Shown here: positions 52,495 to 63,490 of the stretch, one piece after another
Layout of the letters: each line of letters starts with the position of its first letter
How positions within the stretch are numbered: the stretch's first letter is position 1
NCBI RefSeq assembly: GCF_028769735.1
Contig: NC_088170.1
Coordinates: 64,209,085 to 64,273,084, forward strand
Direction of reading: 5' to 3'
From: Zonotrichia leucophrys gambelii
Taxonomy: Eukaryota; Chordata; Aves; Passeriformes; Passerellidae
DNA: 64,000 nucleotides
The notes under the pieces: generated by a model
Databases searched by the model: none
Seen by the model: only the letters and a program-made list of their open reading frames with translations
What the model was told of the DNA's origin: nothing
Position numbers and translations under genes: made by a program

Positions 52495-54117
52495 TAGGTT
52501 GTTTGAATAGACAACATGTCACCTATCAAAATTTTCAGTAGAAGAAACAAATTCAAGAGTGAAGTACAAAAACTGCAGGGATATAAAGTCAAACTGTGTG
52601 ACAGACTCCCAGACTGTGAAAAGTTTAGGTCCTGTGTTTCAATGCAGAATGCCAATGTCCCTTTTATAGAGCAAAATGAAATGTTTACATTTTAGATTTT
52701 TAAACTTATTTCCCCATTAAGACTCTTAATAATGGATGAACTTTCAGATTATGAAATATTAATTCATTAAACAAGGATATCTACAGTCTGAAAGCTTCAC
52801 TTTTGATTTTGTTCTCCAGACATAGCTTCCTTGTTTTTCTAAATCTCATACCATAATAAAAAAGACCATTTGCTTTTTTTTTCTATTTTTTTTTCATTCC
52901 TTCTTATGTGTGTTAAAGGAAGGGAATAATTCAAGCTTTACATGTTTTGGTCACATACTGAGCATATAATGTTTTGTGGACAAGAAAAATATAGTGTTAT
53001 GGTAGAAAATACTTAGAAATAATGCACCTGCTTAGAAAATGCCAGGTGCATTGTTTTGATTTGAGAAAACCTACTTGCTTGTTTCTGGCATTTAACATTG
53101 AACCATGGGCAGAATATGATGTTCTAATTACTGACCTTCATATTAAAATTATTAATGCTGAATCTCAGTAGCTCACCTGAATGCACAGTGGTTTTTCTGT
53201 TCTATTTCTTCTCCAGTTTTTGGATGCTTCAGTGCAATTAGACAGGTTATGACCACATTCTAAGAAACAATATGTTCTTCAAAGTGATCATGGTTATTGG
53301 TTAAAGGAATGTCAGATAAGTGGATATTTATGCATAAAATTTTATTCAAAAAAGAGAAATTTTTTTGGAAATGCAGCTAAAATATAAGAGTTTGGATGGA
53401 AACTCACAGGGATTTGGGCTCATACTGATAAAGGATTAAGCACCACTATGGTGCCCCTGTAGGTTCCTGGCTTACTGTGTAGCATTTTTGCTATTCACTT
53501 GAGCATTTGTATATCTTATACACTGAACAGCAAGAGTGCTGCATTGGTACAGTCAATACTCTGAGCAAGAAACACCTGAGCCACCCCCCAGGACATGCTG
53601 TAGAAAACCAGTCAACACTTCTGTGTATGTGCATCGCTTTTTATAGTTATACAAGAGGTGTGTGTTAGACATTTCAAACAAATCAATGACCTCTACAAAC
53701 TTACATAATAGTCTTATATTTTTAAAATTTTACCTAGATGCTAAAAGTTTGATGTAGAAAATTTCCAGCTTAAATCTTTTCCATCCCAAGAAACTCTACT
53801 AACAGCAGGTAAGAGCCAAAGCCTAAAGATTATTTCTTGGAGTGGGACAACTCTGCTGAGAATCTCACCAAGTTCAAACACAAGAAGTCATAACAGGCAG
53901 GCTGAACTCAGAATTCACTCCCTGAGGAGAGATGTGAAGACTAAGATGCTATTCATAAACTCTGTGTTAAAGCATCACCAGACAAAGCATAGAAATGGTT
54001 GTAGATTCCCTTCCCTGGGACATGTCCTAATCACTTGGACTTAAGAGCCTCTATTCCACCCAAGCAGCCTATTAGGGTTGTAAGTGCCTGTCTGGATCTC
54101 ATCCCTCACCTGAGGAT
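52495..54117. other. Unique AT-rich sequence, no gene recognised
   Basis: Simple T runs lie near 52,876-52,900. Nothing else is recognised. Confidence 0.45.
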
Positions 54118-54400
54118 ATAATGTTATTAGCTGGAGCCTGTGTTGCCTTGAGTTCTCTGCCAGATCCCTCTCCTCTCCTATTCCAAACACACAAATGACA
54201 CACGTGTGCTCTGTGCTTTGGCAGGAATCCCAGCCTGAGGCTCAGCCAGGAGCACAAACCCTGCTTGAGACACCTCCACGTGCCACTGGTTACCTGGCTC
54301 ATGGCCAGCTGGGATGGGGCCACAAAGCTCTTGAGCTGCCTGTGGGGAGCAAAGGATCCCACCTTGGTGCAAGGGCACTCAGGTTTGGTGTCAACTCCAA
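54118..54400. other. GC-richer island of unknown nature
   Basis: This block is clearly richer in G and C than its neighbours and is open on both strands for 66 to 87 codons, but no domain or clear splice pair is recognised. It contains CACACGTGTG, an E-box-type palindrome, near 54,200. It could be a regulatory element, a decayed repeat or a non-coding exon. Confidence 0.35.
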
Positions 54401-55724
54401 AGTGTAATCTTAGAGTAATCCCATTGTAATTAACAACAGAACTTCCATTGAGTCAATAAGATTAAAATTACCCATGCAACACCATGGAGTAATAGATAAG
54501 AATCCATCAGCTTGGGCTTTGAATTGTTGCTTCATCATTTGTAATGCCGTGGTTCAAGGCTGCGGGGCATAAATTAGACTTTTGTTTGTGTGCCACATTT
54601 TGAAAGATGTCTTAAAAATGCAGGATAAATTCTTCCTCCTCCTAATGCATCACAAACACTAATCTCAATTTTATGTAATTTATTAATAATGGTAATCTGT
54701 TGAATGGGCAAAGCAAGAAATGGGACAAAAACTAGAAAAGAGGAAGGTATGTGAAAAGTTGCTCTACTCTGTTTCATTGGCTTCATTTATACGGTTGTCC
54801 TTGGGCCTAATTCAATGCAGAGAAGTGAAGTAATATTGCTAGATGGCTTTAAACCTCAGGGAAATCCTCTATTAAGAGAATGATGGCTCTGAAGGGAATA
54901 TCAGACTTTACTGTTACTCTATTTCTTAGAACACTGTGTTCTTGAAGTCCCGAACAGCATCAGCATGCAGGACTTTGTTCACTAAATCATGATTGGCTAG
55001 ATAACTTGTTTATTATTTACAGACATGCACTATAATGGCCTCTTGAATTTCCATTTCAGGAGAAATATTTTCTGCTTCAGAATTAGTCCAGTGGAAAAGG
55101 AGAAACATTTCCAAAGGCTGGAACCTTGAGGGAGAAGACACAGAATTAGGGCTTCTGCAATCAATATCGACAGTGCAGCCCCAGCCTGCAAGACAAACAA
55201 GTTTAAGAGCCTCTCTAGACCAATTCAGGGGACAGAAAGGCAAATTTTTATTTCTAAAATGGTAATTCAGACAAAAAAAAAAAAATTTATATTTTCATTT
55301 TCTGCATCCCAGGCTAGTGCCTCACACTTTGAAATACAAGGATTTCATATGCCTTCACAACAATCTTTTGAAAAACAGATTTTACTTTTAAAATTATTTC
55401 AGCTACTTCATTTTTTAATGCAGGTATTCTTACATGTCAAATATTTTTTTCACGTCTAAATAAAGATTTGATGATAGCTTTGTACAGAACTTAAATTCTT
55501 TGTGCATTTCAGTTAATCCAGATATTTCTTTAGCGTGGACAGCTTTATAGTACAATACGTAATGCAGAAATGTAATGTTTATTAACAGACTTAGACCAAA
55601 AGATTCCAGATTTAATTTTCCAGATTTGTGTTAGTGTCAAATGTCAGAGATGTCCACCATTTTAATTCACAGCTGTACAGCTTGAAATCCAATGAGGTAT
55701 TGATCAGAACAGAAATATATTAGG
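54401..55724. other. Unique AT-rich sequence, possible conserved non-coding element at its left
   Basis: About 54,540-54,710 is non-repetitive, of even composition and free of simple sequence, which is a look shared by conserved non-coding elements. This cannot be shown from one sequence. A run of 13 A lies near 55,271. Confidence 0.3.
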
Positions 55725-55968
55725 AGAGACCTTAAAGAGAGCTGGACAAAGACTTTTTACAGGGTTCTTAAATGACAGGACAAGGAGGAATGGCTTTAAA
55801 CTGAGAGAGGGTAGGTTTAGATTACATGTTAGGATGAAATGCTTTATTGTGAGGGTGATGAGGCCCTGGCCCAGGGAATTTGTGGATGCCCCATCCCTGG
55901 AAGTGTTCAAGGCCAGGTTGGACAGCCTTGGAGCAATCTGGAATAGTGGGAGGATCCCAGGGCACCAT
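55725..55968 (+). mobile_element. CR1: CR1 LINE fragment lacking the usual 3' terminus
   Basis: Clear CR1 landmarks are GGAATGGCTTTAAACTGAGA near 55,787, GGGTAGGTTTAGATTACATG near 55,809, GTGGATGCCCCATCCCTGG near 55,882 and AGTGTTCAAGGCCAGGTTGG near 55,903. Homology stops near GAGCAATCTGGAATAGTGGG, and the expected terminal ATTCTATG units are missing. An internal deletion relative to other CR1 copies is suspected at about 55,872. This copy appears broken at both ends. Confidence 0.9.
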
Positions 55969-56178
55969 CTCCAGCCTTGCCACAGCCCTGCTCTCCCCAG
56001 CCATGAGCCCGGCCAATGTCCTAGCCCCGTCCCCAGGGAAACCTGAGGATACAGCTGTCCTGGCTCCCCCTGGTCTGCCCTGCTCCTGAGCTGTCCCCAA
56101 AACCCCTGGCCCTCCACAGCTCAGGGACCTGCCATCTCCACAGTGCCCTGGCACCATGTGCCCATGGAAAGCCATAGC
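55969..56178. other. GC-rich block directly after CR1 fragment
   Basis: About 200 bases of C-rich plus-strand sequence (many CCCC and CCTGG motifs) follow the truncated CR1 without a gap. It is not CR1 and not an LTR I recognise. It may be the remainder of a composite element or an inserted segment. Confidence 0.4.
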
Positions 56179-59100
56179 ATTGATGGAGAAATAGAAATGT
56201 GACAGCTAGAAGCAAATGTTTCTGCTTTACCTGTGTCAGAACACAGACAGCTTAATGATTCTGGCAAAAAATATAGTTATTCAGTTTATTTTGAATATAA
56301 AAAGACCAGACCCCTACTTAAATTATTGTCTTCCCTTGGTCTCCTTTCAGAAAAGCATTTTTCTCAAAGATCCTTTCTTAAGGAAGAAAGAAGTGGATGG
56401 CTCAGTATAACTATTCTTTTATTTGTTGCTGAGGATTTTATTTATGTCTTGGCTTCTATTTCTATTTTTATGGGAATTTTCTCCAGCTCCCATCTAATGT
56501 TTGACTTATAAGGCAGTTCTGTTACATTTTTGTCCCAACTTGCCCTACATGGCCTCTCTCTCAGGAGCAACACAAGCAACAGCCACCTGCTGTTTCTGTC
56601 CTGAATGGTCATACACAAGTTTGAAGGGCATTCAGCAACTTGATGAAGCTAAACTTTTTGATTAGAAAATTTCAGGATGAGCATCATTGTCAAAATTACC
56701 AGCTTCCACTGGGGATGGAGCCGCAGGCTGACTTTAAGGTTTCCTGCAATAAAAATCGCAATGAACTCATTGTCCTGGCTGCCAAACACCAGTGTGAGGC
56801 CCTTGACAGCATGATGATATCAAACCTCCAAATAAAAGCAATTCTCCTAGCAGACTGTGGCTTCCGGCAATGTACATAGCTTGATACAGTCATTAGTTTT
56901 TATGCAGTTTTAGAGCAAACATTTTACTAGGAACCCAATTTTCTTCTGACAGAAGAGACTATTAGGGACCCCAAGCATGACAAGTCTCAAGAGTCCTTCC
57001 AACTGAAACAGGCCATTGGCAGAAGGTGATTTGCCATCAAAGCTATATACATATACTTTGGTTGATTTGAGCATTAAAAGAAAATAAAAATGGAAAAAGA
57101 GAAGTATCTTAGCTTATCTTTGCTGTGTATGGTTCATGCTTATCTTAAAAGTTTGCAGAAGGGGCTTCTCTAAAGGCTGTATTCAGAGGATGCTTTGATT
57201 TTTGAATAGGTAACAGCCTTGAGTTTTGCATTATGCAAGGACAGCTGGCAAAGCATGTGGGCTGTGAAATAAGCGGGAGGCTTGATAAAATCCATCCTGA
57301 AAGAGAAAACAAGGTTAGGAGCAATGAGCTGTGACTGACTAGAGCTGTGGGAGCTTCAAAACCTTCCCCCCAAATGCAAATGCTTAAGGTTACTTATCTG
57401 GATGATCTGTTGAAGACGTGCTCTGCAACAGCACGGGAAGAGGGACGATGAAACTCAGCCCTATCCTTTGCTGTTCTGCAATGGCCAGAAACCCAAAAAA
57501 AAGTGCTCAGCTTGCAAAACCAGTCTCAATTTCTACTGGAGGGGAACATACTGTACTAGAATACATAACAAGTTGTAGCGTATTCTTTTAATTTCAATTT
57601 ATTCTTCATGCAGATTTTTAAAAAATTATTATATTCAAAGTTACATATTCTCAGATAAAAACATGTTAGAGTTCACCCAGGAGTTCATGTTCTGGCCCTT
57701 TGGGAGGTTGGGCTCCAACAATGGTGTCTCAGAAGAGGCATTTTTGCACTGCACAGTATACAGGAGTTTCTGTTAGTGGTGCAAGCCCCAGAAGCCAAAA
57801 TTAGGTCAGATAACAATTTTTCCAAAGGAGACTCCTCTTTCAGTAGTCATCCAGTCATCAAAATGACCCAAACATCAAACTTTGTTTCTAGACAATTTCT
57901 AGAGAACTTTTCTGCTCTTCCTATTTCTATTACTCCATTTATTGTGAACTTTTATTCCTGAGCTTTATGAGGTCTCTGAAATCTATTAACAATTTGCCAT
58001 ATAGATTTGATGAGGATGAACAAAGAAAAGAGAATTTTGTCTTGTCTATTATCTTCATGAAGTATGTCCTAGAGATATAATGTACAAAAACCACTCCCCC
58101 CCAAACTTGGACACCATATTTATTTAGGATTAGGTGGCAAAGATGCATTTAAGGCAAATGTAGTAAAAATTCTCAAATCTTAAACATTTTAAAATATTTT
58201 TTCAGTAATGTGGCAGACAGTAAAAGATAAAGAGACTTTTTTCTCTTTCTTGTGGAGGTTGTATTTATCACATCAGCTTACTCTAACACTGTTAATATTA
58301 GCTAGATATAACATTGTTGTCCTGATTAAATAATTAAACGCAATCAGTTAAGATAACCTCACAAAAAAAATTACATAGAATGAAAAAAGATGTAACATGA
58401 GGTAAAAACCAACCCAGATAGATTGATGAAATGCCAAAATAAAACAACAAATAAAATTAACTGAATTAACCTTCAAGGGAATCATAAAAGCAGGATAATT
58501 TCATGTGTTAAATAGCGCGTTACATTATTAAGCTTTGACGTTGTTTGGCAAGTGATCCCTGACATCAAAAATTTTACAGAAGCCAGAAGATTCCTTGTAT
58601 ACTGGGGATTATTCAGTCATTTGTAGTAAAGTTTATTTTGCTAGTCATTCTAATGGTTTCAAAGTTGCTTCTCAAGTTATGCTGCAAATAATTTATCTTT
58701 CAATAAGAGGTACACAATCAATGGTTGTTCACAGCAAGATTTTATTCACGGAAGAAAAAAAAATCCAAGTCTTTGGCTTGTTTGGGGCATTTCTGGAGAA
58801 TGCTAAATATATTTCTTTGCACAAATACTGTGAAAATAGTCAGGATGAATAGACGCAATAGAGTCACAAATCAAAAAGCCACAATACAGATGCCAAAGAT
58901 CTGTGTGAGCAGATGTTAAACGGTACACAGGGCCCAGACCAGGTCAAAAGCTGGAAGCCTGAAATGCTGAAAACAGATATATATGGGAAAGTGTTTCTTT
59001 GAGCTTCAACCTCAGTTAAATACTGAACTAGATCTAACATAGGACTTGCACCTTCCCACAGTGAGGTGTGATATTATCACTGAGGCAATCAATTGCATTT

Positions 59101-60034
59101 TGTCTCAGAAAGGAATATCTCCTGACTTTGGTGGAATTTCTATCAGAACATTTAATCTCTATTCTGCAAAAGGAAAAGCTTTATATCATAAATCTGGGAA
59201 AAGATATAAACTTTTAAAAAGTTTTTTCAAAAGTGATTGTACTTTATATGAATGCTTTAGGGAAGTCATGTGGAAAGATACATTTTTATTAAACTGAGAT
59301 TGATTAATCCCTACCAGAGAAGAATGGAAGTGGTAGATAGTGACAGTATTAAAGAATAAACTAACCTGACTCACCAAAGAAGTATGTCATGGTTGAAAGA
59401 CAAAGGCAATTTCTAAGTATTTTCTCATTCCAGGAGTAATGGAAGGACAAGAACAAGGTAGATTAGACTTGATTAGATTGTGTGACTTTGGAAAATATAG
59501 AGGAGATTTGTAAAATACTAATATATAAAATGCAATAATGGCATTTTGTACTTATTTGGGATAAAATCTTGCCCCATAAGAAATCTGCCCTTTAATCTGT
59601 GCTGTTTAGTTGGAGGAAAATATTTTTAAAATGTCTACAGTACAAGAAAGTGTTTATAAAGAAGTCCTGTAATTTCATGGAATAATGCTAGCTTAATTTC
59701 ACACTAGGACAAAAGCCATTTTTTTGTCTCTAATGGAGTTCCTGTTGAAGCCAATAGGGTACATAAGCACATTCCCAAAAGCAAATTCTGACAATTGGAA
59801 TAATTATCTCTCTGTTAACATCTCTTAAAATACTGGGCAGTTGCAGGCCAAATGGCTAAACTGCTGTGAGGATTTCTCATATTCATTTAGGAAAAATTTC
59901 CAAAGAGGTATTTAGAAACTATTTTTTGTGATATAAAACAACATGAAAATCTGTCAGTTTTAGAATTTTAAGTTTATGGAACAGTGGATATGAGTGTTCA
60001 CACTGTCATCTGTTTACCTCCTAATATCTTTTAC
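56179..60034. other. Unique AT-rich sequence, no gene recognised
   Basis: No known repeat is seen. The interval 56,640-56,890 is complex, non-repetitive and open in two frames (79 and 65 codons) but resembles no protein family I know; it could equally be a conserved non-coding element. Confidence 0.4.
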
Positions 60035-60170
60035 TGGAGTCAATAAAGCCCCGGAGGAACTCCCTCTGCACTGATGTCAGCACCCTGGCTGCTGCACTGC
60101 GCTTGTCCATAAAATCCACTGCAACCCACACCTTGCTGATCCGATGGTGATCTCATGGCTGCAGATCAGG
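60035..60170. other. GC-richer coding-looking patch, strand unresolved
   Basis: This patch is markedly richer in GC than its flanks. On the minus strand one frame stays open for about 40 codons and reads VAVDFMDKRSAAARVLTSVQ in its middle, between an acceptor-like CTGCAG (exon start about 60,158) and a weak donor-like GTAAAAG (exon end about 60,035), but it has an in-frame TGA two codons into that exon. On the plus strand a different frame is open from an acceptor-like GATGTCAG (60,080) to a good donor, ATCAGGTGAGA, at 60,169. The two readings exclude each other, and neither product is recognised. A plus-strand AATAAAG at 60,042 also allows an LTR remnant. Confidence 0.25.
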
Positions 60171-62670
60171 TGAGAAACCTCTACAGAAGCCCAGAAAATA
60201 TACTGGGTTATACTCCATTACTGAACTGAAATTCAATATCTTTCTTCAGAGTATGATCTATCTTTTGCTTCAAGTATTCGAAAAAGTGTCCAAACCACAA
60301 GCCTTTTTTTCCCTACCAACCAACACCATTCCTTTTAGTTTTATGTTGGGGGCAGCTGTATGCTCATGTCTGCAGTTCCAAAGGTTGGACTGTATACGTA
60401 GTATTTTCTATGTTTTTCAAACTCTTCATATTAATAAGAATATACCACTGATTTAAACATTTAAATAAGCAGAAGTGTGCCAGCATGAAAATATGGAGGC
60501 ATACAATCTATATACAGTACAGTCTGCTGAACACACTGACAGGTTTTCTCTTGTGTAGTCAGAGCAGCTGTTACAGAAAGAGACAGATTTTCGTGGATTT
60601 TGCAAGATTTTGATGTGTTGATGTGTTCTGTATTAAGAGCAAATATTGCTCTGCATGAAGAACAAGTATTATTTTTGACATTCAAATTTACTAATTGCAT
60701 TTTGCTAAATACATATAAGGCCCATTGATTTTTCAGAAAGTTATACAAAAGCTTACAGTGAGTTAATGATGTCTGACAAAGATGACCCATAAACAACAAC
60801 AACAACAAAAAGAATAACAACAAAACCCAAGCTATCAATCTCCATCTGCACAGAAAATTTTCAAAAGGTGTCTATGACATCCTTGGTAAATTCATTTCTC
60901 TACCACCCCCAAAAGAGACAAATTTTTAAAATCATCAGTATTGTCACTCCCTCACTCCTAAGCCTAGACATGGAAAATATAGTTGTCTTTCTGAATCTGG
61001 ATATACCCCAAAGAGAGTCAAAGCTCATTTTTATCCCTGTACATGATGTGGGGACAAGAAGTAACACAACCTCTACGTGAATAAGTTCTAACATCTACAG
61101 ATGATCCTAAAAAATCAATGGAAACTGGGGAAAATATTTTCCATTGTTTGCAGATTCTGGCAAAAACATTGTTTCAGGAATTATTAAATAGTTAAAATCC
61201 AAAACAGATTTCTGGCTAATATTGTGCAAGAAAACTAGAAACCCTGGGCACAGAAAAACATATGATGGGCAAATCAAATTAAGACCATAGGGGTATAGGG
61301 GAGTGCTTTAAAATTGGTCTTGGAGTTTTCACTATTATATCAGTGAAGACAGGAGGAAGGTAAGGACAATGAGTATTTTCTTGTTTCAGTATTTCTTTTA
61401 GATTCTTTTCTTTCCATCCATTTTTCTCTCCCAAAATCCTTTCAATAGAAAGGTTTTTCCACAGCCCATGAGCTGCTCATGTCTGCAGCTTTCATTGTGT
61501 CTATAGATTGTGCAATGGAACTTATATCAAGCAGAGTCACATTCAAAAATTTACCCTAATTATGACTCTACCTGTTCCTTTGTGTAAGACTTAGTCCTTT
61601 GTATTCACATGGACTCCCTTTTCACAATGTCAGCCAGCAAACCTCAGTAACAATGAAAATGACAGCTTCACCTGTCCCACAGCTGTGGGAATGTCACATA
61701 TAAAAATATCCCAAATTTGCTCCTAAACTGTAAACTTTCAAACTGACATTAAACTCCCAGCCCATCATGACCTCAGTTTTGTGTTCACCTGTCCCTCTGT
61801 CACACTGTTCTTTTGATTGTCTTGCACTGTCACAACACCAAGGAAAGGGGCAATACTGTAAATACCCAGGAGCTTAATGGCTTCTTAGGACAAAAGCAAT
61901 TTGCTGCTCCAATAGTAAACTCTACCAACACTCTGAGAATTTTGGAATTATTTTCCAGATGATGGGAATCATATCTCAAACTGAGTGGCTCAGATGACAG
62001 GTATTTCCTTCCTTCCACACTCAAATGGAATTTCAGTTGATATGCAGGTTCATCTTTCTGCAGAAAGAAATCAGCCTTACAGAAACAGTTCAATGAGCAG
62101 AGACAAATATTATACATTTTGCAGGTAATAAAGATTTCTGCATTTTTAAATCACTTTCTTCCCTGAGAAAGAACTCTCCTAAAGCAGAGCAATGATTGAA
62201 AGATCATTCAGAGTAAGCACAAATAAATTACTTAAATTCTATATCCTTTATTTTGAGAGCATGCTGTAAAAAGGGAAAGAATTGAACTCCTGTGTTTATC
62301 TCACAAGTGTGACATGTGAGAATATAATTTTCTTTCCCAATTTAAACTTAAAAATTTTCAGGAGATAGGAGAGGTCAGTACTTGCAGCTCCTGAATTTTC
62401 CTTGGCCCTGCTGAGCACATCTCTAGTACACTGTTTATTCTTAATTTAGAATTTACAGCCCAGAACTTGATCTTTTACCTTGGGCAGATCTCTTACGTGG
62501 TGCCTCTCTGTCCTTCTGCTGAAGGGCAAGAACTGTGTGTTTGGACAAATATTAATGATGTATAACAGTTAATCTAAATCATGCTGTAATATTCTTTAGA
62601 AGAAATTGTATATTCACCACACAGTTTCCTGTAGGGAGAGTCATCTCTTCAAGGACACGACTCAAACGCA
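60171..62670. other. Unique AT-rich sequence with a short (AAC)n patch, no gene recognised
   Basis: An AAC microsatellite with interruptions lies at about 60,791-60,825. The minus-strand frame 60,461-60,838 (125 codons) runs through it and has no recognisable domain. Confidence 0.45.
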
Positions 62671-63047
62671 TGCCACAGACATCTTTTATGAAAAATCCTT
62701 TCCTTAGGATTTTTCCTCCTGAGAAGCTGGAAGGCCTCAGGAACAAAATGTAAACAATGATTATCTGCTGCTGTGGAATGCAACAGATAGATCTGTGACT
62801 GGTCTCATAGAGTTGTTTCTAATTAATGGCCAATCACAGTGAGCTGGCTCGGACTCTCTGTCCGAGCCACAAGCCTTTGTTATCTTTTTTTATTCTTAGC
62901 TGGCCTTCTGATGAAATCCTTTCTTCTATTCTTTTAGTATAGTTTTAATATAATATATATCATAAAATAATAAATCAAGCCTTCTGAAACATGGAGTCAG
63001 ATCCTCGTCTCTTCCCTCATCCTAAGACCCCTGTGAACACCATCACA
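62671..63047 (+). mobile_element. Solo LTR of endogenous retrovirus
   Basis: The element begins TGCCACAGACATC and ends CACCATCACA. It contains a CCAAT-type box (GGCCAATCACAG near 62,828), a perfect nine-base-stem hairpin at 62,845-62,869, an AT-rich TATA-like stretch near 62,947-62,960 and a poly(A) signal AATAAA at 62,969-62,974. The 5' part, TTTTATGAAAAATCC followed by AGGATTTTTCC, is one I recognise as an abundant songbird LTR. No exact target-site duplication is seen at these boundaries (AACGCA before, AATGGG after), so the right limit may be slightly misplaced or the site mutated. Confidence 0.85.
62845..62869 (+). repeat. LTR hairpin, 9-bp perfect stem
   Basis: TGGCTCGGA at 62,845-62,853 pairs exactly with TCCGAGCCA at 62,861-62,869 across the loop CTCTCTG. 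It sits between the CCAAT-type box and the poly(A) signal of the LTR. Confidence 0.9.
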
Positions 63048-63200
63048 AATGGGGTTCGTGCTCAAACTGACAAAATAGAGTGCACTTATTGTATGGGCTG
63101 GGCTCCTCTAATATTTAAGGAAAACCAACACATTTTGGACACTTGCAGGAAAATAGCATTGCTGATGTCTGACACAGTATGTCACCAAACCCATTATTTG
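63048..63200. other. Short interval between LTR and CR1
   Basis: About 150 bases separate the LTR from the CR1 fragment. GGGGTTCGTGCTC just after the LTR faintly resembles a retroviral primer-binding region, but this is not convincing. Confidence 0.3.
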
Positions 63201-63345
63201 AGAATCATAGAACCATGGAAAGGTTTGGGTCAGAAGTGACCTTGATCATCTCATTCCAACCCCCTTGCCATGAGCAGGGATGGCACCTCGTACATTGCTT
63301 TGTCCAGGGCCTTATCCAGCCTGGCCTTGAACACTCCCAGGGACC
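63201..63345 (-). mobile_element. CR1: CR1 LINE, 3' fragment on the minus strand
   Basis: The plus strand begins AGAATCATAGAACCATGG, the reverse complement of the CR1 3' terminus, followed by TCATCTCATTCCAACCCCCT and GCCTGGCCTTGAACACTCCC, standard CR1 landmarks in reverse. The copy is short, its 3' end is intact, and it lies between two LTRs. Confidence 0.92.
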
Positions 63346-63490
63346 TTCTGTCTGCTCCACTGGGTTCTCCTGGGTGCTGTGGAGATGATGGGACACAGGG
63401 CTGCCCTGGGGCTCAGCTGGCAGGTGGGGAAGGGCTGGAGGGAACGTTCTGCACAGCTGAGCCTGAGCTGGGTCCCCATGCAAGGCACAG
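63346..63490. other. GC-rich spacer between CR1 and LTR
   Basis: About 145 bases rich in GGGCTG and CTGGGG motifs, not recognised as CR1 or LTR. Confidence 0.35.

Noticed and set aside
52331..52522. Minus-strand Lys-Glu-Arg repeat frame
   Set aside because: It is the purine strand of the TTTCC/TTTTC microsatellite.
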